This document shows positions 42,601 to 50,857 of a stretch of 51,890 nt of DNA, one piece after another. How positions within the stretch are numbered: position 1 is the stretch's first letter; each line of letters begins with the position of its first letter. The stretch covers positions 1 through 51,890 of the forward strand of contig SFEH01000016.1 in the NCBI GenBank assembly GCA_004557315.1, read 5' to 3'. The position numbers and the translations under genes were made by a program. The DNA comes from Bacteroidales bacterium. GTDB taxonomy: Bacteria > Bacteroidota > Bacteroidia > Bacteroidales > UBA3663. The notes beneath the pieces are model-generated. The model had not been told where the DNA came from. It did no database searches and was given only the letters and a program-made list of their open reading frames with translations.

Positions 42601-44211
42601 TCAATAGATGCGTTCGCGAGCAGCCTTGACGCGCTCGTCAGTAATATAATCATCATATTCTGTGCGCTTGTCGATGATGCCCTTAGGACCAAGCTCGATC
42701 ACGCGGTTGCAGACTGTCTGGATGAACTCGTGGTCGTGGCTTGACATGAGCACAACACCCTTGAAAGTCTGGAGGTTATTGTTGAATGCCTGAATTGACT
42801 CCATGTCGAGATGGTTGGTTGGAGAGTCGAGAATGAGTGTATTGGCATTCTTCATCATCATGCGTGCAATCATGCAGCGGATCTTCTCGCCACCCGAGAG
42901 CACGCTTGCCTTCTTGAGCACTTCTTCCTCCTTGAAGAGCATTCGTCCGAGGAAGCCCTTGAGAGTGATTTCGAGAGTATCTGCCGAATACTGCGCGATC
43001 CAATCGACCATGTTGAGATCGGTATTGAAGAAAGCACTGTTGTCGAGAGGCAGATAGGCAGTAGTGATGGTCTGTCCCCAGTTGTAAGTACCTTCGTGGT
43101 CCTTGTCCTCGCCATTGATGATCTGGAAGAGAGCAGTCATGGCACGAGGGTCGTGGCTGATGAACACCACCTTGTCGCCCGGCTCAATCTGGAAATTGAC
43201 ATCGTGGAAGAGAGTTGTTCCCTCGATGGTCTTGCCCAGTCCGTGAACCTCAAGCACCTTGTTGCCCACCTCACGTTCAGGGGTGAAGACAATGCCCGGA
43301 TAGCGGCGAGTAGAAGGCTGGATCTCCTCGACATTGAGTTTCTCGAGCATCTTCTTGCGGCTGGTCGTCTGCTTCGACTTAGCCACATTGGCACTGAATC
43401 GACGGATGAACTCCTCCAGTTCCTTGCGCTTCTCTTCAGCCTTCTTGTTCTGCATCTGCTGCTGCTTGAGCGCGAGCTGTGACGACTGGTACCAGAAAGA
43501 GTAGTTGCCCGCAAAGAGGCTGCACTTGCTGAAGTCGATATCGACAGTGTGGGTGCAGACAGAGTCGAGGAAGTGACGGTCGTGTGAAACGACAAGCACA
43601 GTATGCTCGAAGTTGCCGAGGAAGTTCTCAAGCCAAGTCACAGTGTCGAGGTCGAGGTCGTTGGTAGGCTCATCGAGGAGCAAGTTGTCAGGATTGCCGA
43701 AGAGAGCCTTGGCAAGCATCACGCGCACCTTCTGCTTGGCAGGGATGTCGCCCATAAGCATATAGTGCATATCCTCCTTGATGCCAAGTCCGCTGAGGAG
43801 CATGGCTGCATCGCTCTCGGCATTCCAGCCATCGAGCTCAGCAAACTTCTCTTCAAGCTCGGCAGCACGCATGCCGTCTTCCTCTGTCATCTCTGCCTTG
43901 TTGTAGATGGCATCCTTCTCCTCCATGATTGCATAGAGCACAGTGTTGCCACGCAATACAGTGTCGATGACAGTATATTGGTCATATTTGTTGTGATCCT
44001 GTTCGAGCACCGAAAGACGCTCGCCCGGGCCCATCTCATAGGTTCCGCGAGTAGGATCGAGTTCACCGCTCAATACACGCAAAAAAGTAGATTTACCAGC
44101 ACCGTTTGCACCGATAATTCCATAACAATTGCCATTAGTGAATTTTAGATTGACGTCTTGAAAAAGAATTCGTTTACCGAATTGTACACAAAGATTATTA
44201 ACTGATATCAT
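42601..44211 (-). CDS. ABC-F family ATPase with one degenerate ATP site
   Basis: 536 residues from the ATG at 44211. Two nucleotide-binding domains are joined by a charged helical linker (about residues 245-295), no membrane segments. NBD1 has Walker A GANGAGKST (34-42) and Walker B LLLDEP (Glu181) but its signature reads GDIPAKQ (154-160). NBD2 has a good signature LSGGE (438-442) but its Walker A position reads ISHDPRAMTA (351-360) and its Walker B is LILDSP (Ser463 for Glu). Both H-switches remain. ABC-F proteins act on ribosomes; this YbiT-like form would hydrolyse at one site only. A -7 box TATCTTTG lies at 44233-44240 on the minus strand. Confidence 0.9.
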   Translation of the reverse strand: MISVNNLCVQFGKRILFQDVNLKFTNGNCYGIIGANGAGKSTFLRVLSGELDPTRGTYEMGPGERLSVLEQDHNKYDQYTVIDTVLRGNTVLYAIMEEKDAIYNKAEMTEEDGMRAAELEEKFAELDGWNAESDAAMLLSGLGIKEDMHYMLMGDIPAKQKVRVMLAKALFGNPDNLLLDEPTNDLDLDTVTWLENFLGNFEHTVLVVSHDRHFLDSVCTHTVDIDFSKCSLFAGNYSFWYQSSQLALKQQQMQNKKAEEKRKELEEFIRRFSANVAKSKQTTSRKKMLEKLNVEEIQPSTRRYPGIVFTPEREVGNKVLEVHGLGKTIEGTTLFHDVNFQIEPGDKVVFISHDPRAMTALFQIINGEDKDHEGTYNWGQTITTAYLPLDNSAFFNTDLNMVDWIAQYSADTLEITLKGFLGRMLFKEEEVLKKASVLSGGEKIRCMIARMMMKNANTLILDSPTNHLDMESIQAFNNNLQTFKGVVLMSSHDHEFIQTVCNRVIELGPKGIIDKRTEYDDYITDERVKAARERIY

Positions 44212-44293
44212 AATATTTAGTAAAAAAGTATGCAAAGATAATGATTTTTTTGAAAAGTCGGCACAAAAAAGACCCACAGAGTGAAAAATTTAG

Positions 44294-44301
44294 TATCTTT
44301 G
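44294..44301 (+). promoter_or_regulatory. -7 box for the C10 peptidase gene
   Basis: TATCTTTG at 44294-44301, 29 nt before the ATG; no clear -33 TTTG. The region is shared with the divergent ABC-F promoter. Confidence 0.5.
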
Positions 44302-44330
44302 CCCATTATTATACAAAATTGGAATATCGT

Positions 44331-46406
44331 ATGAATAAAATAACAATATCTTTCGTTGCGGCATTGAGTCTTTTGTCTCTGACACATAACAGTATCGAAG
44401 CACAGACTCGCAGCATGGACAATGTCAGGCAGATAGCTCGGGAGAAGCTCCTCTGCGATGAAGCTGTACTGGAAACTGAGAACAAGGCTTTCTCAATCTT
44501 CAACAGCAAGAATGATAAGGGCTTTGTCATCGTATCTACCGATGAAAAGCTTCCTTCCATCTTGGGCTATTCCGACACAGGAATCTTTGACCCAGACAAT
44601 ATTCCTCCGGCAATGAAGTTCTGGATGAGTTACACCGAGCAGGCTTGCAATGCTGTCATCGATGGCACTGCCCCTGCTTTCGAGCCATACGTTGCCACAC
44701 GTGCCAATCAGGACATTGCACCTCTGCTTGGTGACATCAACTGGGGACAGAATGCTCCATACAACCTCAAGACACCGACCTTCAGCGGTGGCAACTATGT
44801 CACAGGTTGTGTTGCCACGGCTTTTTCGATGATTCTGAAATATTACCAATACCCCGATCAGGGTGTTGGACAAATCAATTATACTTCAAAGAGCAATAAT
44901 ATCAATGTATCATACGATTTCGGCAATACACGTTTCGATTACGCAAAGATGCTCGACACCTATTCTTATCCTGATTTCGGCAAACCGACAGGAGAAAAGG
45001 TAAACAAGGATCTGTCGCCCGACCTCGTGTGCGTGAGTCTCGTGCCATCAGGGTCGTACAAGGGCATCCTGGTCTATGCCGATACGCTCTTGTGCAAGAA
45101 GAGTGGCTCTTTCACAGGATCTGTGCGCTTTGCACTCTATTCGAACGACGATGAGTTCATCGATGTCGTTGGAAGCGAGGTTACTCTCAACGATCTTCCT
45201 TCAAATGCATATTACAAGGCCTATCCATTCTCAGCCACAATGCCTGGCAGAATCGAAGATGGAACTTATAAGCTCTATCTTGTTTCGAAGGCAGAAGGAA
45301 GTGACGAATGGGCTTTGGTAAAAAGATACAATCCGCAGACCAGAATGATTCTCTCTCCTAAGCCTGTCGAAATAACCAAAAAAGGCAACAAGGTATTTAT
45401 CGGCAATTACTCAGGCTCTGTGCAATATGACGAAGAGTCGGCATTGGCTGTAGCCGAACTGATGGCTGCCTGCGGTGCGGCTACCGAGATGGACTACAAG
45501 GCAGGGGCCAGTGGCACTTCTTCTTTTTATGTTCACCTACGAGCCTACGAGCATTTCAAATTCGACCATGATGCTCATATTGTTCAAAGCGATTATGCTA
45601 ATTCAAAAGAATTGAGTGCCTTGATTGTAGAACAACTCGAAACTGGTCATCCTGTCTTTATTGGCGGTACCGACACAAGCAAGAAGGAGGGTCATGCCTT
45701 CATTGCCGATGGTGTCCGCTACAATGCCTATGGCACTCCTCTCTTCCATATCAACTGGGGCTGGGACGGAATGAGCAACGGCTATTTCCTCATAACCAAC
45801 TTCTCGCCAGGTTCTGCAGGAACAGGAGCTTCCGATAGTTCGAACTTCTCCGGTGAGCTGGAACTGATTTGTGGCTTGAAGCCTGAAGATGGTATAAATG
45901 AAGGACCAGTCATCTCTTACGCATCGACTGAAAGCAGCAAAGAAGACGTTACCGTCGGTGATCAGATTACGGTAACAGTCAATAACTTCATCAATGTCTC
46001 TGCCTATACCATCAATGGTGCGTTGTGGGCTTTCCTTGCCGATGATGAAGGCAACAAATGGGCAATCGGACAAATCGATGCTATCAGCGATATTCAGCCA
46101 TTCATATTAAAGTCCTACTCATACACAAGAAAGGCATCTATGACCATTCCTGCTTCTGTGCCTTCTGGCAAATATCATCTCATTGCCCGCATCTGCCAAG
46201 ACACCGAACCAAACGTATTCGGAAAAGCTTTCAGCTTAGCCAATGCAACAATAAATGTCAGCAACCCTACTGGCATCAGCCAGATAACAGACGATGGCAA
46301 TAAGGCTGATGACAATGGCGAAGCTTACGACCTGAATGGCAGAAAAGTCAATGCTGCACACGAGGGAGTAGTGGTCAAGAAAAACAAAATAACAATAAAC
46401 AAATAA
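44331..46406 (+). CDS. C10 family (streptopain-like) cysteine protease with inserted domain
   Basis: 691 residues from the ATG at 44331. A signal peptide (1-24, ending IEAQ) and Spi-type propeptide (about 28-125) precede the protease domain with nucleophile Cys160 (GGNYVTGCVATAFSMILKYY) and catalytic His455 (KKEGHAFIADGV), then FHINWGWDG. Between about residues 213 and 360 a beta-rich domain of ~150 residues interrupts the catalytic domain. C-terminal beta domains end in YDLNGRKVNAAHEGVVVKKNK, like sorting-type tails common on secreted Prevotella proteins, so export to the surface is likely. It has its own promoter. The next gene starts 6 nt after the stop. Confidence 0.88.
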   Translation: MNKITISFVAALSLLSLTHNSIEAQTRSMDNVRQIAREKLLCDEAVLETENKAFSIFNSKNDKGFVIVSTDEKLPSILGYSDTGIFDPDNIPPAMKFWMSYTEQACNAVIDGTAPAFEPYVATRANQDIAPLLGDINWGQNAPYNLKTPTFSGGNYVTGCVATAFSMILKYYQYPDQGVGQINYTSKSNNINVSYDFGNTRFDYAKMLDTYSYPDFGKPTGEKVNKDLSPDLVCVSLVPSGSYKGILVYADTLLCKKSGSFTGSVRFALYSNDDEFIDVVGSEVTLNDLPSNAYYKAYPFSATMPGRIEDGTYKLYLVSKAEGSDEWALVKRYNPQTRMILSPKPVEITKKGNKVFIGNYSGSVQYDEESALAVAELMAACGAATEMDYKAGASGTSSFYVHLRAYEHFKFDHDAHIVQSDYANSKELSALIVEQLETGHPVFIGGTDTSKKEGHAFIADGVRYNAYGTPLFHINWGWDGMSNGYFLITNFSPGSAGTGASDSSNFSGELELICGLKPEDGINEGPVISYASTESSKEDVTVGDQITVTVNNFINVSAYTINGALWAFLADDEGNKWAIGQIDAISDIQPFILKSYSYTRKASMTIPASVPSGKYHLIARICQDTEPNVFGKAFSLANATINVSNPTGISQITDDGNKADDNGEAYDLNGRKVNAAHEGVVVKKNKITINK

Positions 46407-46412
46407 TTAGAA

Positions 46413-46982
46413 TTGGAAAACTTCAACGATATAATAAAGCAGACAGTCGATGTTCTGAACAAGGGTGGTGTTATCCTCTACCCTACCGATACTGTCTGGG
46501 GCATCGGCTGTGATGCTACCAACAGCGAGGCTGTCAAACGAATATATGAAATCAAGCGCCGTGAAGACTCCAAGGCAATGCTTTGCCTTACAGAAGCCAT
46601 CGGCCGTGTTGATTGGTATTTCGACCGTGTTCCCGAAATTGCTTGGAACCTCTGGGAGGTAACCGACAAACCACTTACACTCATCCTGCCCCGAGCACGC
46701 AACGTGGCAAAAGAGCTGATAGCCGACGATGGGACAATGGGCATACGCATCACCAAAGAGAAGGTGTCGAGTGCCATCTGCGCCCGTCTGAAACACCCTC
46801 TTGTCTCGACAAGCGCCAACATCAGTGGCGAGCCTACCGCCCGCTGCTTCGCCGACATCAGCGAGGAGATCAAACAGGCAGTCGATTTCATTGTCCCACT
46901 CAGACAAGACGAAACAGAAAACCCTCAGCCTTCGGGCATTATCAAGTTAGGAGACGGAGGATTGGTAAAAGTTATCAGATAA
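46413..46982 (+). CDS. L-threonylcarbamoyladenylate synthase (Sua5/YrdC/YciO family)
   Basis: 189 residues of a YrdC domain: GGVILYPTDTVWGIGCDATN, IYEIKRREDSKAM, TDKPLTLILPRA, GIRITKE and PLVSTSANISGEPTA. These bind threonine, bicarbonate and ATP for the t6A37 tRNA modification. The start is TTG at 46413: an in-frame stop (46404-46406, the protease stop) lies just before and no ATG occurs before the conserved core. It is tightly placed between the protease and the sugar-phosphate transferase. Confidence 0.9.
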   Translation: MENFNDIIKQTVDVLNKGGVILYPTDTVWGIGCDATNSEAVKRIYEIKRREDSKAMLCLTEAIGRVDWYFDRVPEIAWNLWEVTDKPLTLILPRARNVAKELIADDGTMGIRITKEKVSSAICARLKHPLVSTSANISGEPTARCFADISEEIKQAVDFIVPLRQDETENPQPSGIIKLGDGGLVKVIR

Positions 46983-46984
46983 AA

Positions 46985-47557
46985 ATGTTTAAACGACTAT
47001 TCGATATTGTCTTTTCAATTTTCTGTCTCATTGCACTAAGTCCAGCTTTGATCATTATTGCCATCCTGATCAAGCTCGATTCCGATGGACCCGTATTGTA
47101 CAGGCAGGAGCGACTCGGGTTGTATGCCTGTCCTTATACAATCCTGAAGTTCCGGACTATGTACAAGGATGCTGAGACCGACGTGCCTCAGCTTTCGGCA
47201 AAAGGAGACAAGCGAGTTACGAGGCTCGGCTTGGTGCTACGCAAGTTCCGTCTCGACGAACTGCCTCAGCTCTGGAACATCCTTGCAGGCGAGATGAGCT
47301 TTGTCGGTCCTCGCCCAGAGCGCAAGTACTATGTCGATCAGATTGTCAGAATGGCTCCTCAATACATGAAGCTCTATTTGGTCAAGCCCGGACTCAGCTC
47401 CTGGGGCATGGTGAAATTCGGATATGCAAGCAACCTGTCGCAGATGATCGAACGAATGAAATATGACCTGCTCTATGTTGAGAAAAAATCCATGATGCTC
47501 GATTTCAAGATTATGGCTCTCACTGTCAAGACCGTGCTGACAGGTAAAGGAATATGA
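46985..47557 (+). CDS. Undecaprenyl-phosphate sugar-phosphate transferase (WcaJ/bacterial sugar transferase family)
   Basis: 190 residues, the short form lacking the N-terminal multi-pass region of WcaJ. One membrane segment (about residues 10-30) is followed by the bacterial sugar transferase domain: SDGPVLYRQERLG, ILKFRTMYKDAE, RKFRLDELPQLWNILAGEMSFVGPRPE and the closing KPGLSSWG. Such phosphoglycosyl transferases put the first sugar phosphate on undecaprenyl phosphate to begin O-antigen, capsule or glycan assembly. It starts 2 nt after the upstream stop. No glycosyltransferase cluster follows. Confidence 0.9.
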   Translation: MFKRLFDIVFSIFCLIALSPALIIIAILIKLDSDGPVLYRQERLGLYACPYTILKFRTMYKDAETDVPQLSAKGDKRVTRLGLVLRKFRLDELPQLWNILAGEMSFVGPRPERKYYVDQIVRMAPQYMKLYLVKPGLSSWGMVKFGYASNLSQMIERMKYDLLYVEKKSMMLDFKIMALTVKTVLTGKGI

Positions 47558-47595
47558 TTATTGATTAACTGATTACTGAAGATAGTCTTCCAATA

Positions 47596-49410
47596 ATGGA
47601 AAAAAGGAAAAGCAAAATATTCGACCAAATACTCTCGTGGAGGGAAAAGCACCTGAGCGAACAGCAATTTGTGATCGTGCTGGCATTCGTCACAGGTCTG
47701 CTAGGTGCTACGGCTGCGCTCATCCTCAAATTCCTGATCCACCAGTTCCAGCATTGGCTCACCTATTCGTTTACAGATGGTGCCAACTACCTCTATCTGC
47801 TCTGGCCTGTGATTGGTATCCTGATTGCCGGATGCTATGTCCGTTACATCCTTCGCGACGACATCGGTCATGGCGTGACCAAGATCCTTGCTGCCATCTC
47901 ACAGCGCAAGAGCATTATCAAGCCCCACAATATGTATTCGTCGGTTCTTGCATCGAGCGTCACCATCGGCTTTGGTGGTTCGGTCGGTGCCGAGGCTCCT
48001 ATCGTGCTCACAGGCTCTGCCATTGGCAGCAACCTCGGACGCACCTTCCGTCTCGACCAGCACACCATGATGATACTTCTGGGTTGTGGTGCCACGGCTG
48101 GTATTGCCGGCATCTTCAAGGCACCTATCGCAGGACTCCTGTTCACGGTCGAGGTGCTGATGCTCGACCTTACGGCTTCGTCGATCATGCCTCTCCTCAT
48201 CAGTGCTGTCACAGCAGCGAGCGTGGCTTATGCGGTCGAGGGTAGCAAGGCTCTGTTCTATTTCACCGAGACGATGGACTTCACAGTCGAACGAATCCCT
48301 TATGTCCTTCTGCTTGGTGTGTTCTGTGGCTTTGCGTCGCTCTACTTCACCCGTTGCACCTTCTGGGCAGAAGACCAGTTCAAGAAAGTCGCCAACCCAT
48401 GGAAGAAATGGATCATTGGAAGTCTCTTCCTCAGCTGTGCCATCTTCCTTCTTCCTCCTCTCTATGGCGAAGGTTATGAGGCAATACAGAACATCTATAA
48501 CGGCACATACCACGAGATTGCCGAAAAGTCGATATTCTACAACCTGATATCGATGGGCGAAGATGGGTTGATGCATGGACGCAGTTTCCTTGTCTTCTGC
48601 CTGTTCATCTTGCTCGTCATGGCAAGCAAGGCATTTGCCACTGCTGCTACCAATGGCGGTGGAGGCTGCGGTGGTACGTTTGCTCCTTCGCTCTTTCTCG
48701 GCAACTTCGCAGGACTCTTCTTCGCCATTGTGCTCAACCACACCGGTTACTTCACCTTCCTGCCCGAGATGAACTTCGCCGTGATGGGTATGGCAGCTGT
48801 CATGAGTGGCGTGATGCACGCTCCTCTCATGGGTGTCTTCCTCAGCGCCGAGCTCACTGGCCGCTTCGATCTCTTTCTCCCTTTGCTCATCGCTTCTGCC
48901 ATCAGCTATGGCACCATACGCATCTTCGAGCCATACAGCATCTATACCCGACGCCTTGCTCTCAAGGGGCAGCTCATCACCCATCACAAGGACAAGGCAG
49001 TGCTCACTCTGCTCAATCTCAATGATGTCACGCTCAACGACTATGAGATTGTGCGACCTGAATGGAATCTCGGGCAGTTGGTCAATGTCATTGCCAACTC
49101 GCAACATAACACCTTCCCTGTTTGCGACTACGACGGACGCTTCCTTGGCATAATCACCATCAACGATGTGCGCAACATCATGTTCCAGCCTCGACTCTAT
49201 CAACGCATGACAGTCGAAGAGATCATGATAGGTCCTCCAGCCAAGCTCAATCCGACTATGAACATGGCAGAGGTAATGAATCAGTTTGACAATACCAATG
49301 CCGTCACCCTTCCTCTCATCGACCAGAGCGGCAAGTACCTTGGTATGCTGTCGAAACAACAAATTTTCTCGACCTATCGCAAGGTGCTCCAGTCATTCTC
49401 CGACGATTGA
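47596..49410 (+). CDS. ClC-family chloride channel/antiporter with CBS domains
   Basis: 604 residues. The ClC membrane domain (about residues 25-450) shows GFGGSVGAEAPIVLTG (the GREGP-type loop with its Glu kept) and GGGCGGTFAPSLFLGNFAGL (the GxFxP-type motif). Two CBS domains follow (NTFPVCDYDGRFLGIITINDVR and AVTLPLIDQSGKYLGMLSKQQ). It would carry chloride or another halide across the inner membrane, with regulation by nucleotides through the CBS pair inferred. It lies 38 nt after the sugar transferase gene. Confidence 0.92.
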   Translation: MEKRKSKIFDQILSWREKHLSEQQFVIVLAFVTGLLGATAALILKFLIHQFQHWLTYSFTDGANYLYLLWPVIGILIAGCYVRYILRDDIGHGVTKILAAISQRKSIIKPHNMYSSVLASSVTIGFGGSVGAEAPIVLTGSAIGSNLGRTFRLDQHTMMILLGCGATAGIAGIFKAPIAGLLFTVEVLMLDLTASSIMPLLISAVTAASVAYAVEGSKALFYFTETMDFTVERIPYVLLLGVFCGFASLYFTRCTFWAEDQFKKVANPWKKWIIGSLFLSCAIFLLPPLYGEGYEAIQNIYNGTYHEIAEKSIFYNLISMGEDGLMHGRSFLVFCLFILLVMASKAFATAATNGGGGCGGTFAPSLFLGNFAGLFFAIVLNHTGYFTFLPEMNFAVMGMAAVMSGVMHAPLMGVFLSAELTGRFDLFLPLLIASAISYGTIRIFEPYSIYTRRLALKGQLITHHKDKAVLTLLNLNDVTLNDYEIVRPEWNLGQLVNVIANSQHNTFPVCDYDGRFLGIITINDVRNIMFQPRLYQRMTVEEIMIGPPAKLNPTMNMAEVMNQFDNTNAVTLPLIDQSGKYLGMLSKQQIFSTYRKVLQSFSDD

Positions 49411-49437
49411 TAGAAATCTTTGCCCATTTGATTGATT

Positions 49438-49493
49438 TATTATGTCGCAATATTTGCCTTTTCAGGGAAATGACATATATTTGCGACATAATA
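49438..49493 (+). promoter_or_regulatory. Promoter framed by a perfect 13-bp inverted repeat
   Basis: TTTG at 49453-49456, 19 nt, TATATTTG at 49476-49483. Arms 49438-49450 and 49481-49493 are exact reverse complements; the right arm overlaps the -7 box and the left arm abuts the -33 element. An operator is plausible. Confidence 0.65.
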
Positions 49494-49507
49494 TCTAAAT
49501 ATATGTA

Positions 49508-50200
49508 ATGAACATGAAAAAGATTTATTCACTTCTTATAGTCGCCATCATGACCGTTAGCGCGACATTTGCTCAAAATCTCGGAGGTCCGTACTATCCT
49601 TCCCGACTCGATTCCTATGATCTGTATTATGGTTTCCGCATCGGTTATAATGCTTCATCACTGCATTTCAACACCGACGCAATCGACAACACTTCTGTTT
49701 CAGCCATGAACTTCGGTTTCATCACAGGTATTCCTCTCGGTAACACTTCCCTCATCTTCGAACCTGGAGTTCTCTACAGCATCAAAGGAGGAAAACTTAC
49801 AGACAGGACAGTCAGGAGTGAAGTGCGCATGCACGAGATTGAATTTCCTGTAGTGCTCAAATACGACATCCCATTGGCAGATATGACAGACTTGTCGGTG
49901 CAGCCATTCTTTGGCGGCTTTTTCGGATTCGGATTAGGAGGACAAATCAAACGTGACAATATGGGCGACCGTAAGAAGCTCGACACCTATTCCAATCGCT
50001 TCAAGCGTTTCGACGCTGGTCTTCGCATGGGCTGTGGCCTCGCCATCGACTTCTTCTATCTTGAACTCGCCTATGATCTCGGACTCACCAACCTCGGCAA
50101 CGACACCAAAGCCTTCAGCGAAATCTACCCAAGCTACGATGACTGGGACGACAAAGCCCGCTCTGGCAATTTCAGCATCAACGTCGGAGTAAATTTTTAA
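49508..50200 (+). CDS. PorT-like outer-membrane beta-barrel protein
   Basis: 230 residues. A signal peptide ends near ATFAQ (residue 22), followed by alternating amphipathic strands (YGFRIGYNASSLHF, MNFGFITGIPLG, LIFEPGVLYSIKGGKL, IEFPVVLKYDIPL, VQPFFGGFFGFGLGG) and a final strand SFSINVGVNF-type ending in Phe, the standard outer-membrane barrel terminus. It resembles the PorT/OmpW-like small barrels of Bacteroidota; ligand and partner are unknown. An alternative ATG lies two codons further on. Confidence 0.82.
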   Translation: MNMKKIYSLLIVAIMTVSATFAQNLGGPYYPSRLDSYDLYYGFRIGYNASSLHFNTDAIDNTSVSAMNFGFITGIPLGNTSLIFEPGVLYSIKGGKLTDRTVRSEVRMHEIEFPVVLKYDIPLADMTDLSVQPFFGGFFGFGLGGQIKRDNMGDRKKLDTYSNRFKRFDAGLRMGCGLAIDFFYLELAYDLGLTNLGNDTKAFSEIYPSYDDWDDKARSGNFSINVGVNF

Positions 50201-50240
50201 AATAATCCTATTATAAATTTAATCCAAAAAGATTACAACT

Positions 50241-50762
50241 ATGAGACGTTTTCTCATGTCAGTCCTACTGACTATTATGTGTTCTTTCTTTGCATTCGCT
50301 GGAGGTGTCAAATATCTTAGCGGAAACAAGAAACTGTTTAAGACTGCTGAAGGTGGCATGTTGCTCGAAATCTCCTTCGAGGGAGCTACCTACGACTATT
50401 CTTCTCCTTTAGAAGAGCGATGGCCCGACATCGATCATTATGCTTTAAAGGCTCGCGATGGCTTTATTCAAGACTTTCGCGAGAACTTCAAGAAAGTATA
50501 TATTACTGAAAATAAAAGCGAAGCAAAGTACAGCATTTCCATCAAAATCGACAATGTCGATATGTATGCAAAAGTCATGTCCTGGGTACCTGGTCCTGCC
50601 ATCAAAGTGTGGGGAACCCTTGTAATCACAGATGCTGCAACAGGAGAAGAACTTCTCAAGCTCAAACTCAAGGAACTGTGCGGAGGAGCAAGTCCAAGCC
50701 AGCATGAGGCAATGAGCGACACCTTCGAACTGCTTGCCGACGAACTGAAAAAATTCAAGTGA
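50241..50762 (+). CDS. Small secreted protein of unknown function
   Basis: 173 residues. A signal peptide (residues 1-20, ending AFAG) and a compact mixed alpha/beta domain follow: YLSGNKKLFKTAEGGMLLEISFEG, ISIKIDNVDMYAKVMSWVPGP, VWGTLVITDAATGEELLKLKLKEL, ending in a helix. The pattern recalls small periplasmic lipoprotein-like domains that have a strand-helix-strand core, but no family is recognised and there is no lipobox. It follows the barrel gene by 40 nt in the same direction with no promoter between, so the two are probably an operon. Confidence 0.75.
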   Translation: MRRFLMSVLLTIMCSFFAFAGGVKYLSGNKKLFKTAEGGMLLEISFEGATYDYSSPLEERWPDIDHYALKARDGFIQDFRENFKKVYITENKSEAKYSISIKIDNVDMYAKVMSWVPGPAIKVWGTLVITDAATGEELLKLKLKELCGGASPSQHEAMSDTFELLADELKKFK

Positions 50763-50796
50763 CGTTAACTTAATTGACAGCGAATCATAACAAAAG

Positions 50797-50834
50797 ATCT
50801 TGGACTGCATTTCTGCAGCCCAAGATTTTTTTTT
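50797..50834. terminator. Strong terminator after the small secreted protein
   Basis: Stem ATCTTGG-x-CTGCA with TGCAG-x-CCAAGAT (50797-50826), TTTC loop, followed by eight T. It also sits at the 3' side of the convergent TonB receptor. Confidence 0.88.
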
Positions 50835-50857
50835 GTGCGGGAATGATTATGAAAAAA

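Noticed and set aside
47899..49362. 487-codon open frame antisense to the ClC gene
   Set aside because: It mirrors the ClC coding frame, has an implausible Glu/His-rich composition and no family motifs; the ClC protein explains the region.
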